DNA from: UBA1368 sp964563125
GTDB lineage: Bacteria; Bacillota; Syntrophomonadia; Syntrophomonadales; Syntrophomonadaceae
Direction: 5' to 3'
Assembly: GCA_964563125.1 (NCBI GenBank)
Contig: CAZLVY010000041.1
Location: forward strand, 1 to 19,468
DNA: 19,468 bases
In this document: one piece after another, positions 14,810-19,468 of the stretch
How positions within the stretch are numbered: position 1 is the stretch's first letter
Layout: each line of letters opens with the position of its first letter
The notes under the pieces: generated by a model
Seen by the model: the letters and a program-made list of their open reading frames with translations, nothing else
Databases searched by the model: none
Told to the model about the DNA's origin: nothing
Position numbers and translations under genes: made by a program

Positions 14810-17797
14810 TTAGACTTGCCCTGACCTAATAATTTCTTCATTAAACGATGAATACACATCCAGCATCATCAGATCCATCAACTGGGTTTTAAACGTCTCG
14901 TCCTTTAATATTTTGCCGTAGAAACCATGGTTTTTATCATATTCCTGTATAACCCCATCCAGGAATGCAGGTATGAAAGCGTGCTTGAAATCATCAAAGG
15001 TATTGACTTGCGCCTTCAGTTCCAGCTCTTTATTGGCCTTAAGATTCAGTCTGATCTGTTCAACCGCCAGCTTCTCTGATTCGGAGAAATCTGTTCCATG
15101 TCTTTCATTCAATGTATTGATGATATTGCTCAGATAATCAGTTTCTTCTTCCGCAGCTTTACCACCGCCAGTATTGATGTCCAGACCTTCATTTTCTCCT
15201 TCCCCAAGCTGGATCTGACCTTCGGATTGTTTCTTCAAGGAATAGTATTCCAGTAAAACCTTATCAGTTATATCCACACCGCCTGGACTGGCGATCTCGA
15301 TCTTCTTGATCAGGAATCGAAGATAAATGTTTAATCTGTGCATCTCTGTATCGATGAATGGCGCCACCTGAATGATCAGCGTGTAAAGATTGATGAATTT
15401 ACCCAGCAGATTTTTAAAATCTATAAGTTCCTCCCTGGTGAAGTCTGCTGTCCGTTTCACCGAATTATCAATGGCATTGTTCATGGTGCTGATGTCAGAT
15501 TTGATGTGTTTGGCTTTGTAATAAATATCCGTAAAAGTTCTGACATCATCCTTGTTGATCACTTTTCGGTCAAAGATCTCATTGGAGATACCGTAAATAT
15601 CATTAGGTTCGATATCATTGTTCAAAACCGTTACTTTATAGAACGGCAGGAAGCTTTCCCTGATCTCTTCAGGATCATTGACAAAGTCAAGGATGAAGGT
15701 ATCTTCTTTGCCTGGATAGATTCTGTTGACTCTGGATAAGGTTTGTACTGCTTTCACACCTGACAGTTTTTTATCAACATACATGGTATGCAGTTTCGGC
15801 TGGTCAAAACCTGTCTGGTATTTATCAGCTACGATCAGAATCCTGGATTCATCCTTATCAAATTCTTTGGGGAGCTGATCTTCCTTAATTCCACTATTCA
15901 TACTGGTTTCCTTGTATTCTTCCCCGTCTTTGACGGTTCCTGAAAAGGCTACCAGTGTTTTTATATCGCTGTAGCCATTGGCTTTGATGTACTCATCGAA
16001 GGCCAGCTTGTACCTGACTGCATGTAAACGGGAGGAAGTGACCAGCATGGCTTTGGCATCACCACCGATTTTCTTCATGGTGTGATTGCGGAAATGTTCT
16101 ACTACCACCTCGGTCTTCTGGGAAATATTATGGGGATGAAGGCTTACAAATCTGGCTACGGCTTTTGTGCCTTTGACCTTGGGGATCGCAGGGTCATCCT
16201 CTACTTTTTTATTGACATTGTAAAACATCTTGTAGGTCATATAGTTTCTCAGGACATCCAATATGAAGCCTTCTTCGATGGCCTGTCTCATGCTGTACAG
16301 ATGGAAGGGATAGTATCTTCCATCGTCTCCCTGGGTGCCGAACAGCCTTAAGGTAGTCCCTTTGGGGGTGGCAGTAAAAGCAAAGAAGCTGACATGATCT
16401 CCGTTGGTGAACCTTGCCAGTTCTACATTGATCTTATCTTCGGCATCGGTTTCTTCCGCTTCTTCCCTGCTGGCCAGCGCGGCTGCTTCTTCCAATGATA
16501 AAGCTTCTCTCAAAGCCATCATGTTACGTCCTGAAGTGGAGGAATGGGCTTCGTCAATAATGATGGCCACCCTTTTATCATTCATGCCTGATATTTTGTT
16601 CAGGATGAAGGGAAACTTCTGGATAGTGCTGATGATGATTTTGGTGCCTTTCTCCAGTTCGTCAGCCAGCTGAGTGGAGTCCTGCTCGATCTTGGCTACC
16701 AGGCCAATTTTATGTTCCAGTTGATAGATAGAATCCTGCAGCTGTTTATCTAAAACTTTGCGGTCCGTTACCACGATGACGGTATTGAAGATGATATTAT
16801 TTTCCCTATCATGCAGGGATGCCAGTCGATGGCTCAGCCAGGTGATGGAGTTCGTCTTACCCGAACCCGCAGAATGCTGAATCAAATAATTATGTCCCGG
16901 CCCGTTTGCTGTTACTTTCCGCAGTACTTGCCTGACACAGTCCAGCTGATGATAACGGGGAAAGATGAGGTTTTCTTTTACGACTGTATATCCGCCATCC
17001 AATGTTTCTTCCCTCTGCTCGACAAAGGTGAATTTATGTATGATCTCTAGGAGGGAATCTCTCTGCAGGATATCTTCCCAGATATAGTGGGTTTTCAGTT
17101 TGCCAGGGGCTGCTGGATTGCCGGCGTTGTCTCCGTCTCCTTTATTGAAGGGGAGAAAGACAGTGCTGTCATCAGCCAGTCTGGTGGTCATATAGGCTTC
17201 ATCGGTATCCAGGGCAAAATTAACAATGCTGCGTTCCTTGAACCTGAACAACTGCTCTGTATAGCTGCGGTTTTCTTTATACTGCTTGATCGCATGCTTA
17301 TAGGTCTGGCCAGTGAAAGCATTTTTAAGTTCCATGGTGATGATCGGAATACCGTTTAAAAAAATGACCAGATCGATTCTTTTAGCTTCCTGATAGTTCA
17401 GTTCTTCGGTTACGGAAAGGATATTTTGCTGATACAAAAGATACTGGTCGGGGTTCAAGTCGGTAGGCGGCTTGAAATAGGCCAGCTCCAGCTTCACTCC
17501 GAAGTCCTTGATGCCATGTTTCAACACATCCAATGAGCCTCTGTTTTTCAGTTCACCCACCAGATTGCTTAGGATCTTATTTTTATAGTTGGTTTTGTAG
17601 ATATTTTTCAGTTTGTCGAGCTGTTTAGGCTGGGTAGACTCAAAGAATGCAAATAAGCAGTCCAAATCCAGGGCATAGTTTTTGTCATAGCCCTGGTTGA
17701 AGGATTCGATATAGCCGTTTTCCTGGATAAGGTATTCCTTGATCAAAGCCTGAAATGATCTTTCTTTCAGAGCATCAGGTGTGATCGGGGTGATCAT
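14810..17797 (-). CDS. hsdR: Type I restriction enzyme R subunit (HsdR)
   Basis: HsdR is the DNA translocase and nuclease of the type I complex (R2M2S), cutting DNA that lacks the host methylation. The 995-aa protein is full length. The N-terminal PD-(D/E)XK nuclease has D142 (RIDLVIF) and E156/K158 (TMELKN). The SF2 motor follows with Walker A GSGKT at 311-315, DEAH at 415-418, TATP at 475-478 and the late helicase motifs TGFDQPKLH and QTLSRVNRIYPG. A helical C-terminal region (about 800-995) would contact the methylase. The ATG at 17797 overlaps the hsdS stop by 4 nt. The G+C of sampled lines (32/60 and 33/60) is higher than in the downstream DUF262 gene. All motor and nuclease motifs look intact, so it is probably active. 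Confidence 0.96.
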   Translation of the reverse strand: MITPITPDALKERSFQALIKEYLIQENGYIESFNQGYDKNYALDLDCLFAFFESTQPKQLDKLKNIYKTNYKNKILSNLVGELKNRGSLDVLKHGIKDFGVKLELAYFKPPTDLNPDQYLLYQQNILSVTEELNYQEAKRIDLVIFLNGIPIITMELKNAFTGQTYKHAIKQYKENRSYTEQLFRFKERSIVNFALDTDEAYMTTRLADDSTVFLPFNKGDGDNAGNPAAPGKLKTHYIWEDILQRDSLLEIIHKFTFVEQREETLDGGYTVVKENLIFPRYHQLDCVRQVLRKVTANGPGHNYLIQHSAGSGKTNSITWLSHRLASLHDRENNIIFNTVIVVTDRKVLDKQLQDSIYQLEHKIGLVAKIEQDSTQLADELEKGTKIIISTIQKFPFILNKISGMNDKRVAIIIDEAHSSTSGRNMMALREALSLEEAAALASREEAEETDAEDKINVELARFTNGDHVSFFAFTATPKGTTLRLFGTQGDDGRYYPFHLYSMRQAIEEGFILDVLRNYMTYKMFYNVNKKVEDDPAIPKVKGTKAVARFVSLHPHNISQKTEVVVEHFRNHTMKKIGGDAKAMLVTSSRLHAVRYKLAFDEYIKANGYSDIKTLVAFSGTVKDGEEYKETSMNSGIKEDQLPKEFDKDESRILIVADKYQTGFDQPKLHTMYVDKKLSGVKAVQTLSRVNRIYPGKEDTFILDFVNDPEEIRESFLPFYKVTVLNNDIEPNDIYGISNEIFDRKVINKDDVRTFTDIYYKAKHIKSDISTMNNAIDNSVKRTADFTREELIDFKNLLGKFINLYTLIIQVAPFIDTEMHRLNIYLRFLIKKIEIASPGGVDITDKVLLEYYSLKKQSEGQIQLGEGENEGLDINTGGGKAAEEETDYLSNIINTLNERHGTDFSESEKLAVEQIRLNLKANKELELKAQVNTFDDFKHAFIPAFLDGVIQEYDKNHGFYGKILKDETFKTQLMDLMMLDVYSSFNEEIIRSGQV

Positions 17798-19128
17798 TGC
17801 ACTTCACCTACCTCCATGATTTCCCAGTCCCTTAAGTCTATTTTACCTGTTACTGCTTCGGAGATAAGGGATTGTTTGGCTTGTTTAAGCTTTTGGATAA
17901 GCATTTTATTTTTAGCGATGCTGGAGTCAAACTGGGCAGTCTTAATGTCCAGAAAACTGCCAATGTTCTTCTGTGTAAATACTTCTGGAATTGCTAACCA
18001 CGTATTTAATGCTTGCGCTTGTGATATCATAGGAACTGCTGTATTACTTGTAATTGAGTTGAAATAAGCCTCAATGCATACAGATTTTAAAAAGTAAAAT
18101 AAATATCTATTAGTTACTTTTTCAAAGTTTTTTATGATCATTAGACTTGGATTAATAGTAGCCTCTTTTGGTAAATCTTCAACAATTCCAACCCTTCCAA
18201 CACTTCCTCTCTGGACTAATAAAAGATCACCTTTGTTTAGCATTATCTCTGGGGATTCAAAGTACTTTTTCCACTTAATATAAATAGGAGCGGAAACATC
18301 TATTATACCATTTACCGTTATATGGGTAGCTCCAAGAGCCAAAGCCCCCTCGTCTTCATCAACTAAATCATCTTTTGTATATCCTCTAAATCCTATCCTA
18401 CCTTTTACATCTGCAATATGCTTTATTTTCTTAATTTCCCAATCTTTCGGAATCATCCCCAACCACTCCACGCCGCTTTCCTTCATCTCCTCAGGCTGCC
18501 GCGGCACAATATCTCCATCCATGATTTTCACCTTACCTGTAACTACTTCGGATATAAGGCTCTTTTTGGCTTCTTCCAGCTTCTGAATAAGATGCTCCTT
18601 CATGGCGATGATGGAGTCGAACTGGGCGGTTTTGATGTCCAGGAAGTTGGCGATTTTTTGTTGTTCAGTTACATCTGGCATAATACTTTTAATACTCTCA
18701 ACAACAGTTCCAACTACACTCGGTAGAGCTGTTTGAGTTGTTATTACATTCCATGGATATATGAGAAGCATGTAATATGCGAATTTGGGAAAATATTTAT
18801 TTTTTTCAAAAGTTGTATAATACATAGTATCAACGGTCCAGAACCGTTCTTTTACATAAAGCGGTTTTCCAATTGTACCTTTTCTACCAAAAAGAACTGA
18901 TTCTCCGTCATGAAGATATCCGCTGGTGTATTTAAATATCCCCCCAGATCCGTATACATTTATGTTTTTTGCTATATCCTTGTCATCGTCAAAGAGTTCC
19001 CTGCCATTCCTTACTTTTATTCCTCTTTTAAGTGCTACCACCTTCCATTTAGATGGTATCATCCCCAACCACTCAATCCCACTATCCTTCATCTCTTCAG
19101 GCTTTCTATACTTAATCCCGTTCATCAC
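17794..19128 (-). CDS. hsdS: Type I restriction enzyme specificity subunit (HsdS)
   Basis: HsdS chooses the bipartite DNA target of the restriction-modification complex. The 444-aa protein is an internal tandem duplication: PEEMKDSGIEWLGMIP (10-25) recurs with two changes at 212-227, and FLDIKTAQFDS (162-172) recurs at 392-402, each followed by a long helix ending in SLISE and VTGK. Target-recognition domain 1 spans about 28-155 and domain 2 about 230-385; they differ from each other, so the two half-sites differ. The conserved helices set the spacing between half-sites. The start may be GTG 19128 or ATG 19125; AAGGTGAT lies upstream and the ATG spacing is better. It overlaps hsdM at the 5' end and hsdR at the 3' end. 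The recognition domains are much more AT-rich than the conserved parts. Confidence 0.95.
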   Translation of the reverse strand: MMNGIKYRKPEEMKDSGIEWLGMIPSKWKVVALKRGIKVRNGRELFDDDKDIAKNINVYGSGGIFKYTSGYLHDGESVLFGRKGTIGKPLYVKERFWTVDTMYYTTFEKNKYFPKFAYYMLLIYPWNVITTQTALPSVVGTVVESIKSIMPDVTEQQKIANFLDIKTAQFDSIIAMKEHLIQKLEEAKKSLISEVVTGKVKIMDGDIVPRQPEEMKESGVEWLGMIPKDWEIKKIKHIADVKGRIGFRGYTKDDLVDEDEGALALGATHITVNGIIDVSAPIYIKWKKYFESPEIMLNKGDLLLVQRGSVGRVGIVEDLPKEATINPSLMIIKNFEKVTNRYLFYFLKSVCIEAYFNSITSNTAVPMISQAQALNTWLAIPEVFTQKNIGSFLDIKTAQFDSSIAKNKMLIQKLKQAKQSLISEAVTGKIDLRDWEIMEVGEVQ

Positions 19129-19468
19129 CCGATCACCTTCTTAATCTCCGCCTGGATCTCTTTCTCCAGCTCTTCAATTTCCTGCATGATTTCCGTAAAG
19201 GGCCGCAGTTTTTCATATTTATAAAAATACCTGGTGAAGGGGATTTCATAACCGATTCTGGTTTTGCTGTGATCGATCCAGAATTCCTTTACATGGGGCT
19301 TTACCTCCCGTTCCACGTAGTCAAGTATGTTTTGCCGTTCTTTTTTAATGTGTTTGGCAGGATCAACTTCATATTTTTCAACATCCAAGGATAAAGGAAT
19401 GGATTCCGTATCCCTTAAGCTGGTATCTGCTTCTTTATTTTTGCCTCTCATGCAGTAATCAGCCGTTT
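19125..19468 (-). CDS. hsdM: Type I restriction-modification methyltransferase subunit (HsdM), C-terminal fragment
   Basis: Only the last 113 codons are in the window; the frame stays open to the right edge, so the gene is cut by the window and not broken. The visible part includes the HsdM C-terminal signature VKPHVKEFWIDHSKTRIGYE followed by IPFTRYFYKYEKLRPF, then a helical tail EIMQEIEELEKEIQAEIKK expected to pack on HsdS. The N6-adenine methylase motifs (NPPF type and SAM site) would lie beyond the edge. Its TGA overlaps the start of hsdS, as usual for co-produced M and S subunits. Confidence 0.92.
   Translation of the reverse strand, partial: TADYCMRGKNKEADTSLRDTESIPLSLDVEKYEVDPAKHIKKERQNILDYVEREVKPHVKEFWIDHSKTRIGYEIPFTRYFYKYEKLRPFTEIMQEIEELEKEIQAEIKKVIG

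Noticed and set aside
16404..16673. 89-codon plus-strand ORF rich in Ser and Ala inside hsdR
   Set aside because: It is antisense to the conserved DEAH/TATP helicase region and its composition is explained by the reverse complement of those codons.
1..19468. CRISPR array, rRNA, insertion sequence or phage genes
   Set aside because: No regularly spaced repeats, rRNA-like text, transposase domains or structural phage proteins were found on either strand.

Overview
All recognisable protein genes lie on the minus strand, so transcription runs from right to left. The window has four blocks. Gene content and order point to a low-to-moderate G+C Clostridia-type Firmicute, possibly from the Syntrophomonas/Peptococcaceae side: a fabH-fabK-fabD-fabG-acpP-fabF cluster using the flavin enoyl reductase FabK, and a xerD-deoB-pdp cluster. 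The genus cannot be fixed from the sequence alone.

(1) 228-3628: xerD, deoB and pdp form a tight operon (chromosome dimer resolution and deoxyribonucleoside salvage). It ends in a perfect-palindrome terminator at 158-184. Left of that (1-157) are only a weak hairpin and a doubtful 22-codon ORF. (2) 3629-3928, about 300 bases without a gene: its only notable content is a 70-nt element (3739-3808) predicted to fold as a three-way junction. This sits between the fatty-acid operon and xerD and may serve as a terminator.

(3) 3929-12432: a type II fatty-acid synthesis operon, in transcription order fabH-fabK-fabD-fabG-acpP-fabF-fabZ-accD-accA followed by a FabK-like flavoprotein. Many neighbours overlap by 1-8 nt. 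It supplies initiation (FabH), malonyl transfer (FabD), elongation (FabF), both keto and enoyl reductions (FabG, FabK), dehydration (FabZ), the carrier (AcpP) and the carboxyltransferase half of acetyl-CoA carboxylase (AccD/AccA). The biotin half (accB, accC) and the frequent upstream partners fapR/plsX are absent. A good sigma-A-type promoter (TTGACA, 17 nt, TTTAAT) precedes fabH, with repeated GTAATT/AATTAC half-sites around it.

(4) 12654-19468: a defence operon, hsdM (truncated by the window edge)-hsdS-hsdR, then a 600-aa DUF262/HNH GmrSD-type nuclease, then a 110-aa protein that looks like the N-terminal half of a uracil-DNA-glycosylase-like family. The genes overlap or nearly abut and end in one terminator (12581-12610). 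G+C differs between modules, suggesting separate origins. The most unusual content is the attachment of the DUF262/HNH and glycosylase-like genes to a type I restriction-modification operon directly upstream of the fatty-acid genes. No CRISPR array, rRNA, tRNA or intact insertion sequence was found.
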